This document shows positions 15,996 to 23,897 of a stretch of 64,000 nucleotides of DNA, piece after piece. The notes under the pieces are model-generated. The model was not told where the DNA came from. It made no database searches and saw nothing but the letters and a program-made list of their open reading frames with translations. A program made the translations under genes and the position numbers. How positions within the stretch are numbered: position 1 is the first letter of the stretch; every line of letters starts with the position of its first letter. Origin of the DNA: Candidatus Poribacteria bacterium (lineage in GTDB: Bacteria > Poribacteria > WGA-4E > WGA-3G); NCBI GenBank assembly GCA_003635185.1, contig PYJA01000054.1, positions 1 to 64,000 of the forward strand, read 5' to 3'.

Positions 15996-17696
15996 ATGCT
16001 AAAGATTAACCATTTTCGCACTCTGTCCTTTTATCTCCTATTTATATCAGCAATCATCACTAATCTCGTAGGTTTTCAATACTGTGTCCTCGCTTCAGCA
16101 GAATCAATTTTTGCTGATGTTACCGGGTCTGCAGGTATCGTCTTTGAACATACCGATGGTAGAAGCGGTTTAAGGCTTTTCAATGAATTTCTCGGTTCTG
16201 GCGGTGGTTTTTTTGATTATGATGCTGACGGTGACTTGGATATCTACCTTGTCAACGGTGCAGTCCAAATAGATAAAGCACACGACAAAACGCCACATAA
16301 CGTCCTCTATCGTAACAATGGCGATGGCACTTTCACCGATGTAACCAAAAATGCTGGCGTGGGTAGCACCGCCTACGGCACCGGGGCAACTGTCGGTGAT
16401 TATGATAACGATGGCGATCTTGATCTTTACGTTACTAACTTTGGCGAAGATCAACTTTATCGCAACAATGGTGACGGCACCTTTACAGATGTAACAAAAC
16501 AAGCGAAAGTCGGAAACCTAAACTGGGGAACGAGTTGTGCTTTTGCCGATATTGATAACGATGGGGATTTAGACCTTTATGTAGCGAATTACGCTGTGTA
16601 TGACCCGAAGAATGATAATCGTTGTGAGGAGCGAGGTGTTCACGTTTATTGTGGGCCTCACGCTTATCCCGCAGTTCACGATACTTTTTACAAAAATAAC
16701 GGAGATGGCACGTTCACCGATATTTCAACCTTATATCGCCCTTTAGCTCTGATCCCACAGCACGGATTGGGTGTGACATTCGGTGATTACGACGGTGATG
16801 GTGATATTGACTTATACGTGGCAAACGATCAGGATCCAAACTTCCTATTTCAAAATGATGGAAAAGGTAAATTTTTAGAGGTTGCATTAATTTCTGGTGT
16901 TTGCTACAATGATATGGGTAAAGAAGAAGCTGGCATGGGAACCGATTTCGGTGACTATGACAACGATGGGAAACTTGACATTACTGTCAGCAACTACCAA
17001 ACAGAAACAAATACCCTTTACCATAACTATGATGCGAATTTTTTTGTTGACAATACGATTACGTCAGGCATAGCCGAAGTAACACACGGTTACCTCGGAT
17101 GGGGAATAAAGTTTTTTGATTATGACAATGACGGGTACCAAGACATCTTTGTGGCGAATGGGCATCTGATGGATAATATCTCTGTGCTTGAAAAGCACGT
17201 GACCTATCCGCAAAGGAATCTGTTGTTTAGGAATTTGGGTGATGGCACATTTGCTAATGTCATGCCACAGACAGGTGGGTTAGCCTTAAAAAAGGTCAGT
17301 CGTGGTGCCGCTATCGGTGATTACGATAATGATGGTGACCTTGATATCCTTGTTACCAACTGCAATCAACGTCCAGACTTACTTCAAAACGTTATCGGTA
17401 ATCAAAACAATTGGGTACAAATTCAGGTTGTCGGGCAGAAAAGCAACCGTTCAGGGATTGGCGCAAAAATAAAAGTTGTGACAGGAACACACGTTCAATA
17501 CCGAGAGGTGCAGAGCAGCGGGAGTTATCTCTCTTTTCATGACTTACGTGCCCATTTTGGTGTTGGAAAAGCGGAACAGATTAATCTGCTTGAGATTCAA
17601 TGGCCCTCCGGCCAAATTGATAGAGGTACACACCTACCTGTCAACCAAAGGTTTTTAGTTGTTGAGGGAGAGAAAATCGTTCCAATCGTTGATTGA
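15996..17696 (+). CDS. FG-GAP/VCBS repeat protein with C-terminal UnbV/ASPIC domain (CRTAC1-like)
   Basis: The 566-residue protein has a signal peptide (to about residue 34) followed by at least seven repeats carrying calcium-binding loops such as FFDYDADGDLDIYL, GDYDNDGDLDLYVTNFG and FGDYDGDGDIDLYVANDQ. These form a beta-propeller like integrin-alpha or VCBS proteins. The C-terminal ~100 residues (NWVQIQVVGQKSNRSGIGAKIKV through LLEIQWPSGQIDR) are the UnbV/ASPIC domain. Members are extracellular and thought to bind glycans or proteins. It lies 26 bp before the first LamG gene and may share its transcript. Four cysteines near residues 209-223 could form disulfides. Confidence 0.92.
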   Translation: MLKINHFRTLSFYLLFISAIITNLVGFQYCVLASAESIFADVTGSAGIVFEHTDGRSGLRLFNEFLGSGGGFFDYDADGDLDIYLVNGAVQIDKAHDKTPHNVLYRNNGDGTFTDVTKNAGVGSTAYGTGATVGDYDNDGDLDLYVTNFGEDQLYRNNGDGTFTDVTKQAKVGNLNWGTSCAFADIDNDGDLDLYVANYAVYDPKNDNRCEERGVHVYCGPHAYPAVHDTFYKNNGDGTFTDISTLYRPLALIPQHGLGVTFGDYDGDGDIDLYVANDQDPNFLFQNDGKGKFLEVALISGVCYNDMGKEEAGMGTDFGDYDNDGKLDITVSNYQTETNTLYHNYDANFFVDNTITSGIAEVTHGYLGWGIKFFDYDNDGYQDIFVANGHLMDNISVLEKHVTYPQRNLLFRNLGDGTFANVMPQTGGLALKKVSRGAAIGDYDNDGDLDILVTNCNQRPDLLQNVIGNQNNWVQIQVVGQKSNRSGIGAKIKVVTGTHVQYREVQSSGSYLSFHDLRAHFGVGKAEQINLLEIQWPSGQIDRGTHLPVNQRFLVVEGEKIVPIVD

Positions 17697-17722
17697 TTCT
17701 AACTCTATAGGAACTGTTATTC

Positions 17723-18511
17723 ATGAAAATAAGATTTTTATTTATAATATTCATCTCTATATTGTTTGTTGTGTCTTTCACGCATGCAGCAAATGAACCA
17801 GAGGAGTCGCTCATCCTATACATGTCTTTTGATACAGTTGATGGCAAAAGCACAATTGACCATTCACTGTATGAAAACCACGGTGAAATGATGGGCGATC
17901 CGAAACATGTTACTGGCAAATTTGGAAAAGCGCTCAAATTTAACGGAGTATCCGAATTTGTCGAAATTCCACACCATGAATCGCTTACTGTGGATCAGGA
18001 TGTCACAGTCATGGCTTGGATTCATACTGAGAGACATACAGGACCAGATGAAGCACGATGGCAAGGTATCATGGCAAAAAGTAACAACCCACGTTCATAT
18101 AGTTTATGGACTGATTCAAACAATAAGTGTTTACACTTCAGTGTAGGCCCACCGCAAGGTGGTGGTAGTGTTTGTCAAGGTGAAGTCAAGTTAAATGCAT
18201 GGCAACATATTGTGGCTCAATTTAATAATGGAACACACCGTTATTGGATTAATGGGCAAAAAGTTGGAGAAACCGGTAACAAGCCGAATCCTCCTGGTTT
18301 AGAAGATACATCACCTGTCGTCATTGGAACTGCGGGTGGAGGGAATCAGCGATATTTTCTCGGTATGATTGACGAAGTACGCATCTGGAACCGTGCCCTC
18401 ACTGAAGAAGAGATTAATAAACAGATGGGTAAAGGTCATTTTGAACTTTTTCCTGTTGTTCCTCAAAACAAATTGACAACTACTTGGGGCAACCTGAAGG
18501 TTCAATATTGA
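17723..18511 (+). CDS. Secreted LamG-fold protein with C-terminal TTWG tag (1 of 4)
   Basis: The 262-residue protein has a signal peptide (MKIRFLFIIFISILFVVSF, cleavage near THAAN) and a single LamG/concanavalin-like jelly-roll domain: LILYMSFDTVDGKSTIDHSLY, GKFGKALKFNGVSEFVEIPHH, DVTVMAWIH, HRYWINGQKVG and IDEVRIWNRALTEEEI. LamG domains bind sugars or proteins, often with calcium. The last residues are NKLTTTWGNLKVQY, the tag shared by six proteins here. A 76-bp block near codon 32 is almost identical to the paralogue at 20153, with one difference. Ligand unknown. Confidence 0.9.
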   Translation: MKIRFLFIIFISILFVVSFTHAANEPEESLILYMSFDTVDGKSTIDHSLYENHGEMMGDPKHVTGKFGKALKFNGVSEFVEIPHHESLTVDQDVTVMAWIHTERHTGPDEARWQGIMAKSNNPRSYSLWTDSNNKCLHFSVGPPQGGGSVCQGEVKLNAWQHIVAQFNNGTHRYWINGQKVGETGNKPNPPGLEDTSPVVIGTAGGGNQRYFLGMIDEVRIWNRALTEEEINKQMGKGHFELFPVVPQNKLTTTWGNLKVQY

Positions 18512-18592
18512 TAAGATGGACGAGTATTTTGGTTTCAACTGTGTTAGCAAAAGATACTTACGAACCCATATAATCTATATGAGGCAGAGAAT

Positions 18593-19366
18593 ATGAAATC
18601 ACTTTGGGTTATACCAACACTTTTAACATTTATTGTTACCTTCGCGTACGCGTTAAATGAACCGGAGGATTCACTCATTCTCTATTTCTCTTTTGATGAA
18701 GTCGACGGTAATAACACCATTGATCATTCACTGTATGAGAACCATGGCGAACTGAAAGGTGCGCCAAAACTGGTTGATGGTAAGTTCGGTAAAGCACTTG
18801 CACTGAACGGTACAAGCGACTGGGTTGAAGTCCCACATCATGAAACGCTCACCGTTGACAAAGATGTTACTGTCATGGCTTGGATTCATACGGAACGTCA
18901 TGAGGGCCCCAACAACCAAAGGTGGCAAGGAATTATTGCAAAGAGCAACAACCCGCGTTCTTACAGTCTTTATACCGAAATTCCAAGTAAATGTATGGCT
19001 TTCAGTGTCAACAGTGGCACAAGTGTTTGTACCGGGGAAGTCCAGTTAAATACGTGGCAACATGTCGTTGCACAGGTTGATGGTACTACCCACCGGTATT
19101 GGCTAAACGGCAAAAAAGCAGGCGAATTTGAGAATAAAAAACCTCCGCCCGGCAAGGCCGATACGCAAAATGTTCGTATTGGTAGGACACACGAAGCACA
19201 ACGCGAGTTTTTAGGAATGATAGATGAAGTTCGGGTTTGGAATCGCGCACTTAGTGAACAAGAGATTATTGAACATAAGGATAAAGGTTATTTCAGGTTT
19301 TTCGCTGTTGACCCGAAACTGAAATTAGCTACCACTTGGGGTAACTTGAAGGGACAACGGCGATAA
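18593..19366 (+). CDS. Secreted LamG-fold protein with C-terminal TTWG tag (2 of 4)
   Basis: The 257-residue paralogue starts at the ATG at 18593, with GAGG upstream. It has a signal peptide (MKSLWVIPTLLTFIVTFAYA) and the same LamG domain: SLILYFSFDEVDGNNTIDHSLY, GTSDWVEVPHHETLTVDKDV, QHVVAQVDGTTHRYWLNGKKAG and MIDEVRVWNRALSEQEI. It ends LKLATTWGNLKGQRR. The gap of 81 bp from the previous LamG gene shows no terminator. Downstream lies a repeat-rich stretch and then a foldback element before the third LamG gene. Confidence 0.9.
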   Translation: MKSLWVIPTLLTFIVTFAYALNEPEDSLILYFSFDEVDGNNTIDHSLYENHGELKGAPKLVDGKFGKALALNGTSDWVEVPHHETLTVDKDVTVMAWIHTERHEGPNNQRWQGIIAKSNNPRSYSLYTEIPSKCMAFSVNSGTSVCTGEVQLNTWQHVVAQVDGTTHRYWLNGKKAGEFENKKPPPGKADTQNVRIGRTHEAQREFLGMIDEVRVWNRALSEQEIIEHKDKGYFRFFAVDPKLKLATTWGNLKGQRR

Positions 19367-19587
19367 AATGGACGGTCAGCTTTGATTCGTCCGCAAAGGG
19401 TTTCCGCTGCATTATGAAACAATGCTGGCTTGTAGCATAAACTTCCAGTTTGTGCTATAGGATATGGTTTCTGCTGCATTATGAAACAATGTTGGCACTA
19501 CACAGATGCACAAACTGGAAGTATGTGCTACAAGTTCCTACTGTATTATGAAACAATGCTTACGGAGACTCTTTAATATCTATAAAA
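19367..19587. repeat. Intergenic stretch with three copies of a GCATTATGAAACAATG motif
   Basis: The motif (C/T)TGCATTATGAAACAATG recurs near 19408, 19468 and 19538, the last with a slight change. It alternates with segments related to the CAAACTGGMAGT...TGTGCTAC sequence seen in the TATAGT foldback elements. No gene is supported; it looks like layered remnants of short repeats. Confidence 0.55.
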
Positions 19588-19719
19588 TAACGTGAATTTG
19601 ATAAATGAATTATTAGACATTTTTATGATTTAATCAGAGTGGGTGCTTTGTCTATTCGCTATTAAAAAAATGACAAGAATTCTATAAGGCCCCAAATGTT
19701 GTGTGTTTTTAGAAAAAAT

Positions 19720-19749
19720 TTGACATTTTTTGCGTTTAGTAGGTATAAT
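19720..19749 (+). promoter_or_regulatory. Consensus sigma-70 promoter inside the foldback element
   Basis: TTGACA (19720-19725) and TATAAT (19744-19749) are 18 bp apart. It reads toward the LamG gene at 20153 and lies only in this copy of the element, in the segment missing from copy 1. Confidence 0.75.
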
Positions 19750-19943
19750 AACGCTGTGAATAGGTAAGACGAACAAAAAATTGCGTTCCCATGCATTTTA
19801 GTGTTCAGACTTAGGACTTTGGACAATGAAAAACCGACAAACGAATCACCATTTAGAGATAAACGTTTCAGATATTTATCGTCTGCGCGGAGATTGGGCA
19901 GGTGTCCTGCTTGCGGGTTTCGTTTTAACATCCGGTTTTGAAT

Positions 19944-19956
19944 CCCCCCCCCCCCC
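19944..19956. repeat. C13 homopolymer tract
   Basis: Thirteen C between the element's promoter and the LamG start at 20153. The equivalent tract in copy 1 is twelve long. Confidence 0.85.
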
Positions 19957-20152
19957 ACGTTACATTAAGTATAACACATTGCAAAAAAATAACTGTGAAA
20001 GTATTAGCGGTTCTGCCGCTTTGCGCCCGCACGTGCATTTTGGCTCGTGGCGGGTTTTTGTTGTTATATTGAAAGGGATTCTAATGTGTGTGAATCGTTA
20101 TAGTTATAATATCTATTATCAAACTCACGTTTATTTAAATTAAGGAGGAAAA

Positions 20153-20923
20153 ATGAAAACCCTATTTGTAATGTTAACAATTATAGCGTTTGTGGCTTCT
20201 TTTGCCCACGCGTTAAATGAACCAGAAGATTCGCTTATTCTTTACATGTCTTTTGATACAGTTGATGGCAAAAGCACAATTGACCATTCACTATATGAAA
20301 ACCACGGTGAAATGATGGGCAATCCGAAACATGTTGAGGGTAAATTCGGCAAAGCGCTCGAACTCAACGGTTCAAGTGATTGGGTTGTTGTACCACATGA
20401 TGATATTCTCACCGTTGATAAGGATTTTACCGTTATGGCTTGGATTAATACAGAAAGACATACGGGGCCTAATGACCAGCGGTGGCAAGGAATTGTAGCA
20501 AAGGGCAATGCGCCTCGTTCTTATAGTTTCTATACTGAATCTCCAAGTGAATGTTTACACCTCAGTGTGGGAGGTACAGGAAGCGTTTGTAATGGGAAAG
20601 TCGCATTAAATGAATGGGTACATGTGGTTGGACAGATGGAAAACGGAACTCACAGGTATTGGATTAATGGAGAGAAAGCCGGGGAATTTGCAGGCAAAAA
20701 TCCACCACCCGGTAAAGCCGATACAGCAAATGTTCTCATTGGAAGAACACACGAAGGAAATCGAGAGCTCCTCGGTTTGATTGACGAAGTCCGCATCTGG
20801 AACCGTGCCCTTACTGAAGATGAGGTGACTGAACAGATGGAGAAAGGGCATTTTGAGCTCTTTCCTGTCGAACCACGTCAAAAATTAACAACGACGTGGG
20901 GAACTCTAAAAACTCAAAGATAA
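20153..20923 (+). CDS. Secreted LamG-fold protein with C-terminal TTWG tag (3 of 4)
   Basis: The 256-residue paralogue starts at the ATG at 20153 with a strong AAGGAGG. It has a signal peptide (MKTLFVMLTIIAFVASFAHA), one LamG domain (SLILYMSFDTVDGKSTIDHSLY, SSDWVVVPHDD, HRYWINGEKAGEF, LIDEVRIWNRALTEDEV) and ends QKLTTTWGTLKTQR. Its 5' side is the right end of foldback element copy 2. The putative promoter and C13 tract of that element lie within 435 bp of the start, so the element may drive the gene. The fourth LamG gene follows after 26 bp and is probably co-transcribed. Confidence 0.9.
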   Translation: MKTLFVMLTIIAFVASFAHALNEPEDSLILYMSFDTVDGKSTIDHSLYENHGEMMGNPKHVEGKFGKALELNGSSDWVVVPHDDILTVDKDFTVMAWINTERHTGPNDQRWQGIVAKGNAPRSYSFYTESPSECLHLSVGGTGSVCNGKVALNEWVHVVGQMENGTHRYWINGEKAGEFAGKNPPPGKADTANVLIGRTHEGNRELLGLIDEVRIWNRALTEDEVTEQMEKGHFELFPVEPRQKLTTTWGTLKTQR

Positions 20924-20949
20924 TAATTAATTAGGAGGAAATAATAACT

Positions 20950-21723
20950 ATGAGGTTTATGTTTGTTATATTAATTCTTACCGCGTTTGTTGCGTCTTTC
21001 GCTAACGCAGCAGACGAATCGGACGATTCGCTTATTCTCTATTTCTCTTTTGATGAATTAGATGGTGATATGACAATTGACCATTCGCAATATGAGAATA
21101 ATGGGGCTATAATTGGTGCTCCTGAATTGGTAGATGGTAAGTTTGGAAAGGCACTTAAATTTAATGGCACAAGTGATTGGATTGAAGTGCCACATGATCC
21201 CATTCTTACCGTTGAAACGAGTGTAACTGTGATGGCATGGATAAATGCTGAAAGACACATGGGACCGAATAACCAACGTTGGCAAGGTGTCCTCTCAAAG
21301 GGTAATAGTCCACGTTCTTATAGTTTCTACACTGAATCACCAAGTGAATGTTTGCACCTGAGTGCTGGTGGTAGTGGTAGTGTTTGTACCGGAAAGATTG
21401 CACTCAACGAATGGCAGCATGTGGTTGGACAAGTAGATGATGGCACACATCGGTATTGGCTAAACGGCGAAATGGTCGGTGAATTTGGTGGCAAAAATGC
21501 TTTGCCCGGCGCTGCTGATACTTCAAGTGTTTTCGTAGGCAGAACGCCAGAAGGGAATCGTCAGTTCCTCGGATTGATTGACGAAGTTCGTATCTGGAAT
21601 CGCGCGCTCACTGAAGAAGAAGTTATCGCGGAGATGGAATCCGGCTATCAATCGGGAACTGCTGTCGATCCGCGTGCCAAATTAGCCACAACGTGGGGAT
21701 ATCTGAAAACATCACAACGATAA
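20950..21723 (+). CDS. Secreted LamG-fold protein with C-terminal TTWG tag (4 of 4)
   Basis: The 257-residue paralogue starts at the ATG at 20950 with TAGGAGG upstream. It has a signal peptide (MRFMFVILILTAFVASFANA), a LamG domain (SLILYFSFDELDGDMTIDHSQY, GTSDWIEVPHDPILTV, HRYWLNGEMVGEF, LIDEVRIWNRALTEEEV) and ends AKLATTWGYLKTSQR. It is closest in wording to the third paralogue (RSYSFYTESPSECLHLS is shared). A strong terminator 30 bp downstream closes the cluster. Confidence 0.9.
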   Translation: MRFMFVILILTAFVASFANAADESDDSLILYFSFDELDGDMTIDHSQYENNGAIIGAPELVDGKFGKALKFNGTSDWIEVPHDPILTVETSVTVMAWINAERHMGPNNQRWQGVLSKGNSPRSYSFYTESPSECLHLSAGGSGSVCTGKIALNEWQHVVGQVDDGTHRYWLNGEMVGEFGGKNALPGAADTSSVFVGRTPEGNRQFLGLIDEVRIWNRALTEEEVIAEMESGYQSGTAVDPRAKLATTWGYLKTSQR

Positions 21724-21752
21724 AATCCGTTAATCAGTCCAATTTTGGGCCC

Positions 21753-21784
21753 AAAAAACCTCTAATTTCTATTAGAGGTTTTTT
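21753..21784 (+). terminator. Strong rho-independent terminator of the LamG cluster
   Basis: AAAAAACCTCTAAT (21753-21766), loop TTCT and ATTAGAGGTTTTTT (21771-21784) form a perfect 14-bp stem. The AT-rich foot supplies both the U tract and its complement, so it may work in both directions. Confidence 0.9.
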
Positions 21785-21835
21785 GTTGCATTTTATTTTA
21801 TTTTCATGGTAGACTTGTAGAAAGGAAGGTATATC

Positions 21836-22006
21836 ATGGCAAGTTTAGCAGGTTGTACTAAAGCACTTGAAGAAAACAGGTCAACTACGCAAATAATCGA
21901 ATCACAAGAACCTCAGGTCTCTGAACACCCCGCAGAAAATACGCCGGTGCCTTCATTAGATAAAGGGATAGACAGTAATCATAATTCAAGTCCTTCTTAT
22001 AGGTGA
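21836..22006 (+). CDS. Small hypothetical protein (56 aa)
   Basis: A frame from the ATG at 21836 to TGA at 22004-22006 gives MASLAGCTKALEENRS followed by a Pro/Ser/Asn-rich, acidic stretch ending SPSYR. AGGAAGG lies six bases before the start. The LAGC at residues 4-7 resembles a lipobox, but there is no basic or hydrophobic segment long enough for a lipoprotein signal. No family recognised. It lies between the LamG terminator and a cupin gene. Confidence 0.35.
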   Translation: MASLAGCTKALEENRSTTQIIESQEPQVSEHPAENTPVPSLDKGIDSNHNSSPSYR

Positions 22007-22095
22007 GTTCAATAGGCTCACCTACACACTTTCAAAAGAAACAGAAATTGAGGTTGGAAAAATCCTCTAATAAGATAAAGGAGAATACGGATAAC

Positions 22096-22497
22096 GTGAA
22101 TGGAAAATTTATAGCATCTTCAGAAGTAGAAAGGGATAATTTAGATTGGGGAACAGTCGGGTGGCTTAGCCGTCCGGAAACGACAGGCGCGAAAGATATA
22201 GTCGCAATGGAAGTTAGTCTCTCCCCTGGATATGGGCATGATTTTCATAAACACCCCGAGCAGGAAGAGGTTATCTATGTTATAGAAGGGAGCGTAGAAC
22301 AGTGGCTTGAAGATAAGAAGCAAACGTTAAATGCAGGGGACTCTGTGTTCATCGCAGCGGATATTGTTCATGCATCTTTTAATGTTTCAAATCAGCCTGC
22401 AAAGTTGTTTGTTACGTTGAGTCCAAGCAAAGGCGAAGAAGGATACCAACTCATTGATGTTTTTGATGAGGCACCGTGGAATACCTTACGCTCATAA
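22096..22497 (+). CDS. Cupin-domain protein
   Basis: The 133-residue protein has one small-barrel cupin domain: PGYGHDFHKHPEQEEVIYVIEG (motif 1, with three His and a Glu as metal ligands) and NAGDSVFIAADIVHASFNVS (motif 2 with the final His). The start was put at the GTG at 22096, beginning MNGKFIASSEVERDNLDWG, because the upstream 31 codons of the open frame are low-complexity and Lys-rich. AAGGAG lies 12 bases before it. Such stand-alone cupins bind a metal and act as small isomerases, dioxygenases or ligand sensors; the substrate cannot be named. Confidence 0.82.
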   Translation: MNGKFIASSEVERDNLDWGTVGWLSRPETTGAKDIVAMEVSLSPGYGHDFHKHPEQEEVIYVIEGSVEQWLEDKKQTLNAGDSVFIAADIVHASFNVSNQPAKLFVTLSPSKGEEGYQLIDVFDEAPWNTLRS

Positions 22498-22599
22498 GTA
22501 TGTGTACACGGCATCATTCTACGGACAAGTAAGGTTTAGAAATGCTTGGTGTCCTTGCAATAGGTAAGATTCCTGATTCCACGCAGATGGAGCAACATC

Positions 22600-23013
22600 A
22601 TGAAACATACAACCCAGATAGAACTCGCGAATCGCGCAGATCAGTTTCTGGCAGAAGCTGGTTACATCAAACCTGAAGAGGTTAGACAAGTGACTATTGA
22701 AGATGCTGTTGTTGATACAGGTGCAACTCGATTAGCATTACCGAAACCGATCATTGAAAGACTTGGCTTGACACCTATTCACAGCACGCCTGTCCGAACC
22801 ACAAATGGCATCGTAAACCGGACTGTTTATTCAGAAGTTCGATTTACAGTCTTGGAGCGAGAGGGAACGCTGGATGTAACGGAATTACCAGCGGATTTGC
22901 CGGTTCTTGTGGGACACGTAGTTTTGGAACTACTTGATCTTTGTGTTGACATCAAAAAAGGGTTAATCTATAATCCAGAACACGATGGGGAATGGATTAT
23001 AGACGAACTCTGA
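22600..23013 (+). CDS. Retropepsin-like (clan AA) aspartic protease
   Basis: The 137-residue protein contains AVVDTGATRLALP, the D-T-G active-site loop of single-domain retropepsins, followed by RTTNGIVNRTVYSEVRFTV and the LVGHVVLELLDLCVD segment that forms the C-terminal part of the fold. Active enzymes of this type are homodimers with one Asp from each chain. There is no signal peptide. GGAG lies six bases before the ATG. Substrate unknown; similar short proteins occur widely in bacterial genomes without an assigned role. Confidence 0.82.
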   Translation: MKHTTQIELANRADQFLAEAGYIKPEEVRQVTIEDAVVDTGATRLALPKPIIERLGLTPIHSTPVRTTNGIVNRTVYSEVRFTVLEREGTLDVTELPADLPVLVGHVVLELLDLCVDIKKGLIYNPEHDGEWIIDEL

Positions 23014-23066
23014 CACTTTAAATTATCTTATTGGACTGCAAACAAACGTATGTAGTATCTCTTAAT

Positions 23067-23897
23067 ATGATGGAAACGTCAGTATCTGAAACACCATTGC
23101 AACTCCGTCAGCGGATGCGCGAGTTCTACGAAACATCAGAAACCTACAAGGAGCTTTTGGCAGCCCATGACGAGGTTTATCTGCGGCACTACGTAACGTT
23201 AGTAATTCGTTATGCGCCATCTAACGCTAAAATCCTCGATCTCGGATGTGGAAACGGCATCTCCGCACGCCTGCTAAATCAAGCAAACTACGATGTCGTT
23301 GGAACCGACATTTCTCCGCTTTTCTTACAAGAAGCGCGGAACTGGGAAAATCCGAGACTACGTTATCAAGTATGTGACGTTTTAGAGCTACCTTTTGATA
23401 ATGAGTCTTTTGATGTTATCTGTTCAAACGAGTTAATAGAACATCTGCCTGACGTGGAGACAGCATTAAAAGAGATGATTCGGGTCGTCCGCAAAGGTGG
23501 CAAAGTTGTGCTTTCCGGTCCAAATCTCTGTTCGCCTCTAACGCCTGCTTTCGATTGGGTTCGTCTGATGTGTGGTAAATCCGGTAGACCCGTTTGGGGA
23601 GAAACAAAACGGCAAGCATTGCAACAGTTTAAGCGAAACTGCGGACTCTACATAAAAAAGCGTTTCTTTACAAAAACACCACACTTTATTTATCGTGACC
23701 CGGATTTACAAGCAGATGCTATCGGTGGCGATGCGGACAGTGCGTATTACGCAAACCCGATTGATCTTGCACAATTTTTCAAACTGAACGGGTTCAGCAT
23801 AGTTAAAAAAGCTGTTGGTTTTGGCATAAAAAGTAGAATTGTTGCAAACCTGTTTCCATATATAAGCCCTTATATCACTATGGTTGTCCAGAAATGA
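23067..23897 (+). CDS. Class I SAM-dependent methyltransferase
   Basis: The 276-residue protein starts best at the ATG pair at 23067; the open frame reaches back to a TTG at 23031. The SAM-binding core is clear: KILDLGCGNGISARLL (motif I), VVGTDISPLFLQEAR (motif II), FDVICSNELIEHLPD (motif IV) and RVVRKGGKVVLSGPN. A C-terminal extension of about 110 residues rich in aromatic residues is of unknown use. The stop overlaps the start of the next methyltransferase gene (ATGA), so the two are translationally coupled and may act on the same substrate. Confidence 0.88.
   Translation: MMETSVSETPLQLRQRMREFYETSETYKELLAAHDEVYLRHYVTLVIRYAPSNAKILDLGCGNGISARLLNQANYDVVGTDISPLFLQEARNWENPRLRYQVCDVLELPFDNESFDVICSNELIEHLPDVETALKEMIRVVRKGGKVVLSGPNLCSPLTPAFDWVRLMCGKSGRPVWGETKRQALQQFKRNCGLYIKKRFFTKTPHFIYRDPDLQADAIGGDADSAYYANPIDLAQFFKLNGFSIVKKAVGFGIKSRIVANLFPYISPYITMVVQK

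Larger units (their letters stand above)
19588..20133 (+). mobile_element. MITE-like foldback element carrying a C13 tract (copy 2)
   Basis: The left end TAACGTGAATTTGATAA (19588-19604) and right end TTATCAAACTCACGTTTA (20116-20133) are near-perfect inverted repeats and match copy 1 (9414-9795). About 160 extra bases between 19640 and 19800, absent from copy 1, carry a consensus promoter. The right end lies 19 bp before the start of the third LamG gene. The internal 300 bp, including the homopolymer, is about 90 percent identical to copy 1 in the opposite orientation. Confidence 0.75.

Noticed and set aside
22541-22600. Short plus-strand frame starting MLGVLAIGKIPDST before the aspartic protease gene
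   Set aside because: It runs into the protease gene in another frame, has no ribosome-binding site, and resembles nothing known.
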